Positions 1 through 9,283 of a stretch of 64,000 nucleotides of DNA are shown here, piece after piece (position 1 is the stretch's first letter; the number at the start of each line of letters is the position of its first letter). Made by a program: the position numbers and the translations under genes. The DNA is taken from NCBI RefSeq assembly GCF_024734895.1, contig NZ_CP091430.1:4420501-4484500 (forward strand), in the 5' to 3' direction. The DNA is from Paenibacillus spongiae. Its GTDB lineage: Bacteria > Bacillota > Bacilli > Paenibacillales > Paenibacillaceae. A model generated the notes under the pieces. It made no database searches. It saw only the letters and a list, made by a program, of their open reading frames with translations, and was not told the DNA's origin.

Positions 1-218
1 ACTTCATCTGAATATTGTACCTGATCGATTATAAGACCGAATTCAGTCAAGTATTCAGGGATGTTCGTTACAAAATGCCACGCAATTCTTCCCAAGGTGC
101 GACCTTCAGGATATACTTGCTGCTGTAATGATTCATCGGTTAACGCGTCTAAAACTTTTTGCGTTAGTACAGCCTCGTTATTCCATTCTCTGATAAAATC
201 TGAAACCGTCATATACAT
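1..218 (-). CDS. DinB-family protein, N-terminal part (cut by window edge)
   Basis: The minus strand opens with ATG at 218 behind GAAGGG and reads about 72 codons to the left edge without a stop. The product begins MYMTVSDFIREWNNEAVL and contains GRTLGRIAWHFVTNIPEY. An amphipathic first helix followed by an LGRIAWH-type segment carrying a histidine is typical of DinB/YfiT four-helix-bundle proteins, which hold a metal through three histidines and include thiol transferases. Only the first helices are visible, so the other metal ligands cannot be checked. The family call is by pattern, and the function is not assigned. Confidence 0.6.
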   Translation of the reverse strand, partial: MYMTVSDFIREWNNEAVLTQKVLDALTDESLQQQVYPEGRTLGRIAWHFVTNIPEYLTEFGLIIDQVQYSDE

Positions 219-355
219 AATAGATTCATCCCTTCTTGAGAAACTTGTTCACGGCTTGATTAAAATCTTTCTAACATCGGAGTGACGTGTCCGCCTTCTT
301 CTCCAATATTAATCGTTAATAGTGACAAGGATTGTCATAATCATGATTTTTAATT

Positions 356-712
356 GTGATCTATTTTGCCAGCGAACAGATTTTAATTTTATCATTCGAC
401 CGGTTCGCCGCTGTATGGCCGCGTCACCTAAATGATTTGGTAATCTTCGGCAGTCCGACCCTGTCGCACTATCTCATGCAGCATGAATTAATCGATGAGT
501 ACCGGTTAACGGTCAGTCCCGTCGTACTCGGAAGCGGCATCCCATTATTTACGGGGATGGAGCAAACGAAGCTCACCCTGCTGGATACGAGAAGATTACG
601 GTCAGGCGTAATCATCCTTCACTATGAGACGAATAGACCGTATTCGTCGATCATCAATAACGAAAAAAACCGTGCGAAAGAAATTTCAACCACGGTTACG
701 CGGCAGAAATAA
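356..712 (+). pseudogene. Remnant of a RibD/dihydrofolate-reductase-like protein (C-terminal third)
   Basis: Residues about 27-91 of this frame read DLVIFGSPTLSHYLMQ, ELIDEYRLTVSPVVLGSG and RSGVIILHYE. This is the last third of the RibD C-terminal/YyaP-type reductase fold: an FGS nucleotide-binding turn, the LIDEY helix, the PVVLGSG loop and the closing strand. The roughly 100 residues that should precede it are absent. The 25 residues before DLVIFGS look unlike the family, and there is no convincing ribosome binding site. It is therefore a 5'-deleted relic. The tail after HYE (about 27 residues) is also unlike the family. Confidence 0.65.
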
Positions 713-740
713 TCGCGAAGCCTAAACGAATACTAAGCAT

Positions 741-790
741 GAAAAAGCGATCCAACGGGCGCCCCTGCCCCATTGGATCGCTGCTTTTTT
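741..790. terminator. Bidirectional intrinsic terminator
   Basis: A ten-base-pair stem, AGCGATCCAA (746-755) with TTGGATCGCT (773-782), is flanked by T runs on both strands. It lies between the relic at 356-712 and the converging glycosidase gene. Confidence 0.8.
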
Positions 791-798
791 CCCAATCG

Positions 799-1980
799 TT
801 ACTCCAGCTTCGACATGCGCTTATTCATCTCCTGAAGCATCTCCAGTTGGTAACGGCGCTCATTCGAGCCCAGGATCGTATTTTCAGGCTGATTCGGAAG
901 ATCGTACACCCATACGGCTGTCAGCGGTACTTGCGCTTTCTCGATTTCACCCATGTAGGATTCAAACACCGGTCTTCCGGTTTCCTCAGGACCGCTGACG
1001 CCGATTTCGCCGATAAACAGCGGCTGCTTCGCCTCTGCCGCGGCTTCCATCATCAGCGGAATCAATACGGTCGGGTCATCCGGTGCGCCGAATCTGGCTT
1101 CTCCCGGATAATAGTGCACCGTTAGCATGGAGTACGGCGGCGGATTTTGATCCTTCAAGATGGCCGTGAAGTTTTCCTTCGTATCCTGCACCCACGAATT
1201 GTTCTCCCGCTGATGCCAAGCCGATGGCCGCGGCAGGGCATTCCCTGTGAGAATAATGCGGCTGGGATCTATCTCCCGTACGGTCTTCGCAAACTCCGCC
1301 TGCAGCGCAGCCATCGTTTCGCTCGTCACGTCGTCCTTCTCGGTCCGCTCTGTCGGCGTTCCAAGCTCCGGCACGACTGGCGGTCTGGCGTCCTTCGCAT
1401 TCGGCAGGTCCACCTGCAGATTGAATTCGTTGCCGAGTTCCCATCCCCATATCGCCGGCGAATCCTTATACCGCGAGACGACCTCCTTTACATAGGTGCG
1501 CATCATATCCATCGTTTTACTGTTCACGTCGCCCCAAGCGTTTCTTGGCTCCTTCATCACATCCGGCCACGAGGTTTCGGCCCAAACGAATGAGGGAATC
1601 AGTCCGACGCCTTCTTTCTCCGCCGTTTCGACGACATCATCCATCAGCTCGTAGTACTTCTTCCGGTCATCGAAATACAGCTTGAAGCTCACCGGCCAAT
1701 AAGGACTTGCGGCGAATCGGACGAACGGTATGCCGAAGCTGCCGATTTCCTTCAATCCTTCTGCATAGCTCTTGTCGTTCGGATCATCCAGGGTACGGTT
1801 AAACATACTGAAAAAATTAAGACCTACGCCGTGATACGGCTTGCCGTCACGCGTCAATATTCCTTCTTCATTCACACGCAGTCCCAATGTATCCGGCTCC
1901 TTATCCAATAATGAGCATCCCGATAACACAAGCAGCCATACAAGCCAAGCAGCCAAAGTGCTTAAACCGACTTTTCTCAT
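799..1980 (-). CDS. Secreted lipoprotein glycoside hydrolase, GH5-like (probable endo-mannanase/cellulase clan)
   Basis: This 393-residue protein has a lipoprotein signal: a hydrophobic stretch from about residue 8 and lipobox VLSGC with Cys22. The rest is a TIM-barrel glycosidase of the GH-A clan. WGWELGNEFNL near residue 180 carries the Asn-Glu acid/base pair, and PLFIGEIGVSG near residue 325 carries the nucleophile Glu. An early GVGLNFFSMFNR segment matches the GH5 barrel entry. A GGGGGG ribosome binding site lies about 11 bases before the ATG. The GH2 beta-mannosidase ends 67 bases upstream on the same strand, so the pair is probably co-transcribed. I infer that the lipoprotein cuts a mannan or glucan at the cell surface. 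The exact GH family and substrate are not proven. Confidence 0.75.
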   Translation of the reverse strand: MRKVGLSTLAAWLVWLLVLSGCSLLDKEPDTLGLRVNEEGILTRDGKPYHGVGLNFFSMFNRTLDDPNDKSYAEGLKEIGSFGIPFVRFAASPYWPVSFKLYFDDRKKYYELMDDVVETAEKEGVGLIPSFVWAETSWPDVMKEPRNAWGDVNSKTMDMMRTYVKEVVSRYKDSPAIWGWELGNEFNLQVDLPNAKDARPPVVPELGTPTERTEKDDVTSETMAALQAEFAKTVREIDPSRIILTGNALPRPSAWHQRENNSWVQDTKENFTAILKDQNPPPYSMLTVHYYPGEARFGAPDDPTVLIPLMMEAAAEAKQPLFIGEIGVSGPEETGRPVFESYMGEIEKAQVPLTAVWVYDLPNQPENTILGSNERRYQLEMLQEMNKRMSKLE

Positions 1981-2047
1981 TTTCGCGTTGACCCCCCGAT
2001 TCGATAACCATCCTTCTCTCTATTCGCGTTGACCCATGACTCGCAAG

Positions 2048-4369
2048 CTATACGCCGACCTGGTCGGCTTGAAACGATAGAGGCAGCTGCGCAATCTTCT
2101 CCAGCCATGCCTTGTACTGCTCGTACGAGAAACCCGGCGTTCCCTGCAAATAATGATTGCCATACTCGGTCCCATCGATTTCCCAGCGTATCAGGATCAG
2201 ACGCTGCTGGCTGCGGGGGGCGCGAATTGCGCCCAGCTCGCCAATTCCATTCGCTTCGATCGCGAATGGCCCCTGAAGCAAGGTCTCGTTGCTGTCCGCA
2301 TCCCATACGCGGAATGTTCCCTTGGCCGCTTGATTGCTGTCATTGCCGATCTTGACCCGAACATGCCAGCTGTCCGGTTCGTCGACCATAATGCAGACAG
2401 GCTGCTGGGAACGCTTGATATAATGGTAGGCAAGCTTCTTACTGTAATAGTAATCAACGATGGCGTCGGAGAATTGCGGCCAGCCGTCAATCAGATTCCA
2501 CCACAGCACCCCTGTCGTATGCCACTTGCGCATCCTGACACGCTCGATAAAATACTTCTTCGCTTCCGCCTGCGAGATTTGCGATGCGATAATGAAATCT
2601 TCAATCCGCTCCGGATATTCGCCGAACAGCTCATTAATCTGATCCGCCATCAGCTGCACACGGTATCGGTAGGCCGAATCCGGTCCGCGTACCGGGGCGG
2701 TGGCATGCGTTACCCACTGCTCGTTATCCTTCCATGGCCATACATGATCTTCATCGATATATCGTAGGATCGAGGATAGATTCGTGCAGCCGTGATAGCC
2801 CATCTCCCCGGCAAAATGCGACTTGGCCATGGAGTAGAAGCCGCTCTTGAAGTAATCGCGTGCGCCCCACAGATGCCGCTCAGGATATGCATCTTCATTT
2901 TTCAGCCGGTAGGCCTCCGGAGAGATGTATGGCGAGCTTGGCACATAAGGGCGGTAAGGATCATGCTGGAACAATACCCTTGGCAGCACCTTTCGCGTGA
3001 GCACATTATCATTCGGATCGAGTCCCATATATACGTAGCTGTCATCGCACTCATTGTCGCCGCACCAGATCGCCAGCGAAGGATGATTGCGCAGCTTGCG
3101 CACGACACTCTCCGCTTCCTTCCGAAGCGTCTCTTGGAACGCAGGGTCCTGCGGATACATCGCGCAAGCCATGGCAAAATCCTGCCAGACGAGAATACCG
3201 TTCCGGTCGCAAAGCTCGAAGAAATCATGATCCTCATACACGCTGCCGCCCCAGCAGCGCAGCATATTACAATTTAGATCGACCGCCAACGCAATCGCTT
3301 CGGCCACCCGGCCCGCATCCTTGCTGTGGAACATGTCGAGCGGCACCCAGTTGGAGCCTTTGATCAAGATAGGAACCCCGTTCACTTTGAACATAAACTG
3401 TCCGGGATGCTCGATCGTCGAGATATCGGTTCGAATGAGCTCTACGGTACGAATCCCGATGCTGTCCACTCGCGCATCGAGCACTTCATCGCCGCTGAGA
3501 AGCTCGGTCGTTATCTCGTACATGGCTGCATCGCCATAGCCTCTTGGCCACCACAGCACGGGATGCGGAATAGCGAAGCGAAGATGACCGTATGTAAAAT
3601 GCAGCGGATAGGTTTGTTCGAACCGCGAGCTTCCGCAAACTGCTGTCAGTTTGAGCTGCAAATTCTGCAATCGGCGCGGCTCTGCGTGCAATTGATAGAA
3701 CAGCTGCACAACTGCTTGCCGTGTGTTTGCTTCCATCGTGGAGAAGAACAGATCGCAGATTTCGTTCGCTTCATGCACAGCAATCTCGACGGATCGCCAT
3801 ATGCCTGCGGAAACCGCACGAGGCATAATGTCCCAGCCATACATATGGGGCGCCTTCCGAATCCACAGCTGCTCGTAGTTTGTTTGCATCGCGCGGCTCG
3901 ATGGATCGTACCGCTTCGACATCGCTTCGATAACCGCCGATTGGATGCGGACGGTCAGCTTATGCTTCTGTCCCTGTTTGATCCGGCCGCTCACATCGAA
4001 GCGGTGCTCGATGAGCATATTGTCCGATTGTCCGATCCGTTCGTTATCCAGCCAATAGGTCGCCATGCAATCGACGCCGTGAAAAACCAGCTCGACGCGG
4101 CGGCTGCCGATCGGTTCGTCCACCTGAAGCTCCCTTTCATACCACCACTCGTAGGTCTCATATTGACGAAGCTCGTAAATATTTTCTCCGACGTACGGAT
4201 CGGGCAATAATCCCGCTTCAACGAGATCCAGCTCCACATTGCCGGGGACCTTGCCCGCGACGGACTGTAAAGAAAGCGTTTTCAAATGTTCGGGGTCTGA
4301 AATCTGATGATCCCCTTGCGGAAAGTAATACAATGTCCATTGACCGTCAAGTCCGATTGTTCTGGTCAT
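2048..4369 (-). CDS. Beta-mannosidase, glycoside hydrolase family 2
   Basis: The protein has about 773 residues with no signal peptide, so it should be cytoplasmic. It begins with the GH2 sugar-binding jelly roll (IGLDGQWTLYYFPQGD, then KVPGNVELDLVEAGLLPDPY), continues through immunoglobulin-like domains and ends in the TIM barrel. The catalytic acid/base lies in AIWCGDNECDD (Glu about 440) and the nucleophile in HFAGEMGYHG (Glu about 522). The frame stays open 18 codons further upstream (ATG at 4423). I chose 4369 because a GGGGG element lies 12 bases before it and family members start right at this strand. Retaining GH2 beta-mannosidases release mannose from the non-reducing end of manno-oligosaccharides, which fits the downstream GH5-like lipoprotein. 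Confidence 0.85.
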   Translation of the reverse strand: MTRTIGLDGQWTLYYFPQGDHQISDPEHLKTLSLQSVAGKVPGNVELDLVEAGLLPDPYVGENIYELRQYETYEWWYERELQVDEPIGSRRVELVFHGVDCMATYWLDNERIGQSDNMLIEHRFDVSGRIKQGQKHKLTVRIQSAVIEAMSKRYDPSSRAMQTNYEQLWIRKAPHMYGWDIMPRAVSAGIWRSVEIAVHEANEICDLFFSTMEANTRQAVVQLFYQLHAEPRRLQNLQLKLTAVCGSSRFEQTYPLHFTYGHLRFAIPHPVLWWPRGYGDAAMYEITTELLSGDEVLDARVDSIGIRTVELIRTDISTIEHPGQFMFKVNGVPILIKGSNWVPLDMFHSKDAGRVAEAIALAVDLNCNMLRCWGGSVYEDHDFFELCDRNGILVWQDFAMACAMYPQDPAFQETLRKEAESVVRKLRNHPSLAIWCGDNECDDSYVYMGLDPNDNVLTRKVLPRVLFQHDPYRPYVPSSPYISPEAYRLKNEDAYPERHLWGARDYFKSGFYSMAKSHFAGEMGYHGCTNLSSILRYIDEDHVWPWKDNEQWVTHATAPVRGPDSAYRYRVQLMADQINELFGEYPERIEDFIIASQISQAEAKKYFIERVRMRKWHTTGVLWWNLIDGWPQFSDAIVDYYYSKKLAYHYIKRSQQPVCIMVDEPDSWHVRVKIGNDSNQAAKGTFRVWDADSNETLLQGPFAIEANGIGELGAIRAPRSQQRLILIRWEIDGTEYGNHYLQGTPGFSYEQYKAWLEKIAQLPLSFQADQVGV

Positions 4370-4461
4370 ATACGAAGTAAGCCCCCTGTCCGGATGATCC
4401 GAAGCGTATAACACTCCTTTCATCAGTATAGGGGGCTAGGCGATCGTTTTCTTTACCTTAC

Positions 4462-4689
4462 TTCGGAAAAAGCTAGCTTTAGTTCGGCAGCCGATAAGTT
4501 GTGCCGTTTAAAGTCAGCGTGAGAGCAGTTTTGCCAGGTGCGTGTTGCTATATGGGCAGCGATCTTCTTGATGCTTGCAGCTTTGTTCGCATTGAATTCA
4601 TCTTCATGAATCAACGTAAAGTTATAACCGACGGAATCAAAGACTTTAGCATTACCGCAAAATCGGTACGATGAGACTTCACTCCAATC
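4462..4689 (-). other. Open frame directly downstream of gerC, possible decayed coding sequence
   Basis: On the minus strand the gerC frame continues for about 75 codons after its TGA, with no further stop until about 4462. It reads for example IHEDEFNANKAASIKKIAAH and KRHNLSAAELKLAFSEVR. The helical, charged composition looks protein-like, but there is no ATG and no ribosome binding site. It could be a relic or a TTG-started peptide. No family is recognised. Confidence 0.25.
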
Positions 4690-5808
4690 TCAGTACATGA
4701 TACCGTGGTTCGTAATCTCAACCTTCACATTAGGAATAAACTCCACTTTCGGGTAATCCTGATTCCATTGAAGCCTCTTCCATATATCCGGATAGTAGGC
4801 CATCAGCCTTCGGCCGATCCCAAACCCGTCATGATTGGCCTGCAGCATTTTTGCCGTAATCGCCTTCGCCCTGCTTGTCAGTTCATCCGATACCTTCTTA
4901 TCCAACCGATTCAGGTTCCGCTTGTCTTTTAGATGATCCTTCGCGTATTCAATTGCAGTTGCTTTTATATTCAAATCGAGATTCACTTTAATCGTACGGT
5001 TGTCTTGAACGTTTACGGTCAGCTTCCTTTTTAGTTTTTGAAAGTCTACCGCGATATATTTATTCGGGTCATGACTTTCCCCCTCCTGTACTTGAAGCGT
5101 CAAGCTGGCGATCTTGGCCAATTTATCGTCCATCATCAAGTATAATATGGAATCTTCCGATTTTAATTTGCCTGTCATTCGATCGCCTTTGAATAATGCG
5201 ACTCCGTATACCGTAGGCTTCGTCTTCCCCTTTGAAATATAGGGAACGGCAAAATCATCCCCTGGATCCAGCATGATCGGACAGATAAGCTGAAGGTTGA
5301 CCGCAGGGACAACCGTTCTATGCTCTGTACTTTGAATAAGCTTGTTAAAATGCTCGCCAATGAGCTTTGTTCCTGTTTTTGTGGTCGTGATGATATCATG
5401 AGCCGAGCCCTCAACGATAGCAATCATCGCATTCAACGCACTTCTGGGGTCACGGTAGTATACATCGAGATACGGATAAATACCTCGTCTTGCCAGCGCC
5501 TCGCCGATTAGAATGACACGAAGCTTGGAAGACGAGTATACGCCGGATATCTCGCGGTCAAGAATATCCCGCAAATGCCTGGACGTAATTCCAGTCGCCG
5601 TATGGAATTCGTCCAGATCCTTCATTTGGGATTGCGAACCTCTTACATCGATTACCGAGGAAGTGACCTGAAGCTTCCCTTCCGGACCCAGATCAAGCCC
5701 GACGAGATCTACGACTCTGGTGTCCTTCAGCAATTGCTGGTCCCAACAACCCGCTAGAACAACTCCCGACATGAAGCAGGCTAATAATAAGATCAATTCC
5801 CTTCTCAC
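4690..5808 (-). CDS. Germinant receptor C subunit, Ger(x)C lipoprotein
   Basis: This 372-residue lipoprotein has signal and lipobox VLAGC with Cys21, followed by the family hallmark WDQ. It continues with RDILDREISGVYSSSKLRVILIG and DVYYRDPRSALNAMIAI, both typical of Ger(x)C proteins. The C subunit of GerA-type receptors is lipid-anchored on the outer face of the spore inner membrane and is needed for the response to nutrient germinants. Its start overlaps the gerB stop by four bases (ATGA type), showing translational coupling. Length matches the family. The germinant cannot be read from sequence. Confidence 0.92.
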   Translation of the reverse strand: MRRELILLLACFMSGVVLAGCWDQQLLKDTRVVDLVGLDLGPEGKLQVTSSVIDVRGSQSQMKDLDEFHTATGITSRHLRDILDREISGVYSSSKLRVILIGEALARRGIYPYLDVYYRDPRSALNAMIAIVEGSAHDIITTTKTGTKLIGEHFNKLIQSTEHRTVVPAVNLQLICPIMLDPGDDFAVPYISKGKTKPTVYGVALFKGDRMTGKLKSEDSILYLMMDDKLAKIASLTLQVQEGESHDPNKYIAVDFQKLKRKLTVNVQDNRTIKVNLDLNIKATAIEYAKDHLKDKRNLNRLDKKVSDELTSRAKAITAKMLQANHDGFGIGRRLMAYYPDIWKRLQWNQDYPKVEFIPNVKVEITNHGIMY

Positions 5809-6908
5809 CTGGTCGCCCCCCCTGCTTCCTTAACGTTGAACAGAACGGAAATCATGAGCAGAACCATGGGAATGCCTAATACAAACAAATAATCCGCGAA
5901 GGTTAACATGTTTTCCAGCGTTTCGGACAAGAGCGGAGATTGAATGAAGAGAGCCAGGATAAATATTAGAGCCGCCGTATAAGGCACTGCCCTACGATGA
6001 TCGCTCCCCCGCCGAAAGAGATTCGCGATGCCTTTGGACGCCATGAACATATAACCCATGGCCGAAGTGGCGGCAACGACTACCCACAGGGAGACAAAAT
6101 AAAGATCCGGCCGTTCGAACAAACTGAAAGAGAATGCCTTGACCATGTAAAGCAAAGGTTGAGGAAGCAGTTCGATCTCGGGCGGGCTAAAGACGATCAG
6201 ACAAGTAAAGACCGCGAACGCATATAACAAGGTGGCGAATAGATTGGCCAAGGATACCGCTTTGATTTTCCCGCTGCTTCCTCCCTCCACGAAGGGATAA
6301 CAAAATAACAGCATCTCATACCCGGATAAAGAAGTCATGGTTTCGTGAACGCCCTTCGAAATATTCCATAGTCCTGCTTGTCCCACCGGGAATACATAGA
6401 GAAAATTAACGTGGGTATAAGCGCAAATCACGATGATGATCACCGCGATGTTGCAGAAAAAGACAAGAATAAAATAACGGGCAATCGCACGCAGGCTATC
6501 TCGGACCAAATAGGTACATACGCCCGTCATCATGCCCATAATGATCCATTTGGGCGTATCGACCAGTACCCAGTCTCGGATGATATTGGCAAACTGCGTA
6601 ATGATATAGCTTGATACGAGAATAAAGTATGCCGCATACACGAGCAAAACAAGTTTTCCTATATATCTGCCTAATAAAGCCGGCAAATAGTCATACAATG
6701 TAAGCGAAGGAAATCTCCTGCTTAAACACCACATGACGACTATAAAGAATTGAACCGCTAATCCGGCGATAAGGACGGATATCCATGCATCCCCTTTGGC
6801 TACGTTATGCACTTTGGCAGGCAGCATTAACAGTCCGATGCCGATTTGAGTTTGGAGGACCAAAAATACGAGCTGTCCTGGCGTAACTCGATCCCTCTCA
6901 TTTATCAT
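5805..6908 (-). CDS. Germinant receptor B subunit, spore germination permease
   Basis: A 367-residue integral membrane protein with about ten hydrophobic segments, starting ERDRVTPGQLVFLVLQTQIG. The unwound-helix Gly region and a segment near residue 190, GVHETMTSLSGYEMLLFCYP, are typical of GerAB/GerKB permeases of the APC superfamily. In this family the B subunit binds the germinant amino acid or sugar. The gene overlaps gerA by 11 bases and gerC by 4, so the three form one operon (A-B-C order on the minus strand). Expression is expected late in the forespore, though no sigma-G promoter was firmly identified. Confidence 0.92.
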   Translation of the reverse strand: MINERDRVTPGQLVFLVLQTQIGIGLLMLPAKVHNVAKGDAWISVLIAGLAVQFFIVVMWCLSRRFPSLTLYDYLPALLGRYIGKLVLLVYAAYFILVSSYIITQFANIIRDWVLVDTPKWIIMGMMTGVCTYLVRDSLRAIARYFILVFFCNIAVIIIVICAYTHVNFLYVFPVGQAGLWNISKGVHETMTSLSGYEMLLFCYPFVEGGSSGKIKAVSLANLFATLLYAFAVFTCLIVFSPPEIELLPQPLLYMVKAFSFSLFERPDLYFVSLWVVVAATSAMGYMFMASKGIANLFRRGSDHRRAVPYTAALIFILALFIQSPLLSETLENMLTFADYLFVLGIPMVLLMISVLFNVKEAGGATR

Positions 6909-8433
6909 TTCTCTGCTCTTCCTTCACTGGATGTGACTGCGTATTTCGTTTTTGAGGAGCCGGGTCTTTCGGACGCTGCTTCAACATCCACTGAGGCAGC
7001 CGAATGATCGCATCCTTCCAATCCTTCAAACGAAACGGTGCGGCGGGGGCAAAATAGGGCGTCCCGAACGATTCTAATCGACACAAATGGATGAGAATGA
7101 TCATCAGGCTAAAGACGATCCCGATAAATCCGAATAACGATGCGGCAACCATGACAGGGAAGCGCAGCATTCGGACCGATGCGCTCATCTCATGAGAAGG
7201 CACAACGAACGAAGCGATCGCCGTTAATGCGACGACAATGATCATGGCGTTCGATACCAGCCCCGCTTTGACTACCGCATCTCCGATAACGAGACCGCCA
7301 ACGATTCCGATCGTTTGTCCCACGGGACCCGGGAGGCGGATGCCTGCTTCGCGAAGCAATTCGATGGTAAGCTCCATAAACAGCGCCTCCAGGATCGGCG
7401 GGAACGGAATGTGCTCAATGCTGCTTTTAATCGGCAGCAGCAGCTCCTGAGGGATCACTTCAAAATGATAAGAAACGACCGCAATATAATAAGCCGGGAG
7501 ACCGATGGCGATGACAAAACTAAACATCCGGATGAACCGGATAAACGACCCTTGAAGTGAACGAAAGCTATAATCGTCCGGAGATTGATAGAAAGCGAAG
7601 AAAGTCGCCGGCATAATTAGTGCAGTGGGACTGCCTTCGGCCAACAGTGCGACTCTGCCTTCAAGCAAATTCCCAATGACCCGGTCCGGTCTTTCCGTAT
7701 GCAGCAGCTGCGGGAAGGGCGAGAACGATTTGTCTTCGATATATTCTTCGATGAATTCGGAAGTTGAGATATTGTCCGCATCAATATTCTGTATTCTGCG
7801 ATCAACTTCATCGATTAGCTTGGGATTGGCCAGATTTTGCAAATAGACGATAACCGTTTCAATTTTCGTTTCATTGCCCAGCTTATACCGCTTTACAACC
7901 AAATTCCGATTCTCGATATGCTTGCGGACTAGCTGGAGATTAATGCTGATGCATTCCACAAAACCTTCATGCGAGCCCTCCACGACCCGCTCATTATTCG
8001 GTTCGGCGACATTACGGGCATGATCCGATTTCACTTCGATAACAAAGCACTCTTCTATGCCGTCGATAAATAGCACGGCATTTCCTTTGACTACTAAATC
8101 AACCACTTTCTCAAGATCATCATGCTTGTTCGCCCGCATCGAGATCAGAATTTGTTCCAGCTCACCGTCTTTGTTGTCCGAAATCGGCTGCAGGATTTCC
8201 TCACGAATTTTACGCTGCTCGCACATGGTGTACATAAAGAGAAACTCAGCCGTATACCCCGGGATCGATACGGCTTGGCGTACTAAATCGTCCGTATGAA
8301 ACAGCGCCTCTTTTAAATAATGAATATTTTCCTCCACGGTGGGATAAACCGGCCGGGGGCTTAGCGTGGACTTTTTCGTCAGCGGTCTGCTCTTTCTTTG
8401 GTTGTTATTAAGCATTGTCCTAAAAAAGCCCAC
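6898..8433 (-). CDS. Germinant receptor A subunit, GerA/GerKA family
   Basis: The 511-residue protein starts at GTG 8433, eight bases after GGGGGG. The longest frame would use a TTG at 8451 lying upstream of that site. It has the GerA N-terminal cytoplasmic domain (VEENIHYLKEALFHTDDLV, then VLFIDGIEECFVIEVKS), with the conserved GRVALLAEGSPTALIMPATF before the membrane part. The C-terminal half has about five to six hydrophobic helices including RLPGPVGQTIGIVGGLVIGD. The extreme C-terminus is basic and proline-rich. A subunits form the oligomeric ion channel of the receptor. This is the first gene of the operon, and no gerD-like or fourth D subunit follows. Confidence 0.93.
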   Translation of the reverse strand: MGFFRTMLNNNQRKSRPLTKKSTLSPRPVYPTVEENIHYLKEALFHTDDLVRQAVSIPGYTAEFLFMYTMCEQRKIREEILQPISDNKDGELEQILISMRANKHDDLEKVVDLVVKGNAVLFIDGIEECFVIEVKSDHARNVAEPNNERVVEGSHEGFVECISINLQLVRKHIENRNLVVKRYKLGNETKIETVIVYLQNLANPKLIDEVDRRIQNIDADNISTSEFIEEYIEDKSFSPFPQLLHTERPDRVIGNLLEGRVALLAEGSPTALIMPATFFAFYQSPDDYSFRSLQGSFIRFIRMFSFVIAIGLPAYYIAVVSYHFEVIPQELLLPIKSSIEHIPFPPILEALFMELTIELLREAGIRLPGPVGQTIGIVGGLVIGDAVVKAGLVSNAMIIVVALTAIASFVVPSHEMSASVRMLRFPVMVAASLFGFIGIVFSLMIILIHLCRLESFGTPYFAPAAPFRLKDWKDAIIRLPQWMLKQRPKDPAPQKRNTQSHPVKEEQRNDK

Positions 8434-8638
8434 AATATCGCCCCCCTGCAATGTTATGAATGCTACATTGTAGATTGTCTCTAGAACAGGGTAAATATTC
8501 CTACATCATAGAAACTTTAACCGCCTGATATGGTTTTTCTTCTTTTTCGAACATAATTGGTTACGAACCTTACCATTTGCATGAATGTTGTACGATGTAA
8601 TCGTAAATTCAAAATCCAAAGCATGGAAGGAGTTAACC

Positions 8639-9181
8639 ATGAAACAACTGAAGCCTCTGCAAAGATATCTGGAACTATTCTCGGAGAATCGCATTGACGC
8701 TATCGGGAGATTCATAGGAGACCAAATCAACGAGAATTGGCAGGCGGTACTTGTCAAAAATGAAGATAAGCTGCTGAAGGCCTATAACGAGGGAGGGGAT
8801 GCGGCATATGGAACGTATTTGAACTTGTTATTCGCACCTATTCATACACAGCTGAAAGAAGCCGGGTTACGTCCAACGCCCAAATTCCCAGGCGACTTTA
8901 ACATTTCGCGGGAATGGGGGAACGAAGACGAAACAGACCAACAGCGATGGATGTGGAGCAGCGTTCATGCACTGAACGGGGGGACTGTCGGCACCATCGT
9001 CACCATTGTGTTTCACGACCATACGCAATTTCGCGTTCCCCGCCAGCCTCGAATTATTGCGCTGAGTGAATACGGCAAGGAGGATGTGGTCAAAGCTCTT
9101 TCTCTCCTGTCGCCCGACTTCGAGCAAGCCCTCGAATTTACGGCCGAATACAAAGAATACCTGCGCAATCTACCAAGTTAA
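8639..9181 (+). CDS. Conserved protein of unknown function (180 aa)
   Basis: ATG at 8639 is preceded by GGAAGGAG with six-base spacing, which decides the start over a longer open frame. The soluble product has an N-terminal helical half (YLELFSENRIDAIGRFIGDQ) and a C-terminal alpha/beta half with QRWMWSSVHALNGG and a hydrophobic TIVTIVFHDHTQFRVP strand. The pattern reminds me of the DUF6022 group of Paenibacillaceae proteins, but I cannot verify that. No catalytic motif is recognised. The gene stands alone, divergent from gerA and convergent with the SLH gene. Confidence 0.6.
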   Translation: MKQLKPLQRYLELFSENRIDAIGRFIGDQINENWQAVLVKNEDKLLKAYNEGGDAAYGTYLNLLFAPIHTQLKEAGLRPTPKFPGDFNISREWGNEDETDQQRWMWSSVHALNGGTVGTIVTIVFHDHTQFRVPRQPRIIALSEYGKEDVVKALSLLSPDFEQALEFTAEYKEYLRNLPS

Positions 9182-9234
9182 GTTTCCGCTGCGGGATGAT
9201 CGCCCGGTTAACGAATATTTCCCCACACCTGACA

Positions 9235-9267
9235 CAACAAGCGCGGGCCTGCAGCCCGCGCTTGTTG
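9235..9267. terminator. Strong bidirectional terminator
   Basis: A perfect 14-base-pair stem (9235-9248 with 9254-9267, core AGCGCGGGC) and five-base loop lies between convergent genes. The plus side continues into a T-rich stretch. Confidence 0.85.
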
Positions 9268-9283
9268 TTGTTGTTCCGTATCA

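Noticed and set aside
3326..4210. 294-residue plus-strand open frame
   Set aside because: Opposite the GH2 beta-mannosidase with complete catalytic motifs; no start signals.
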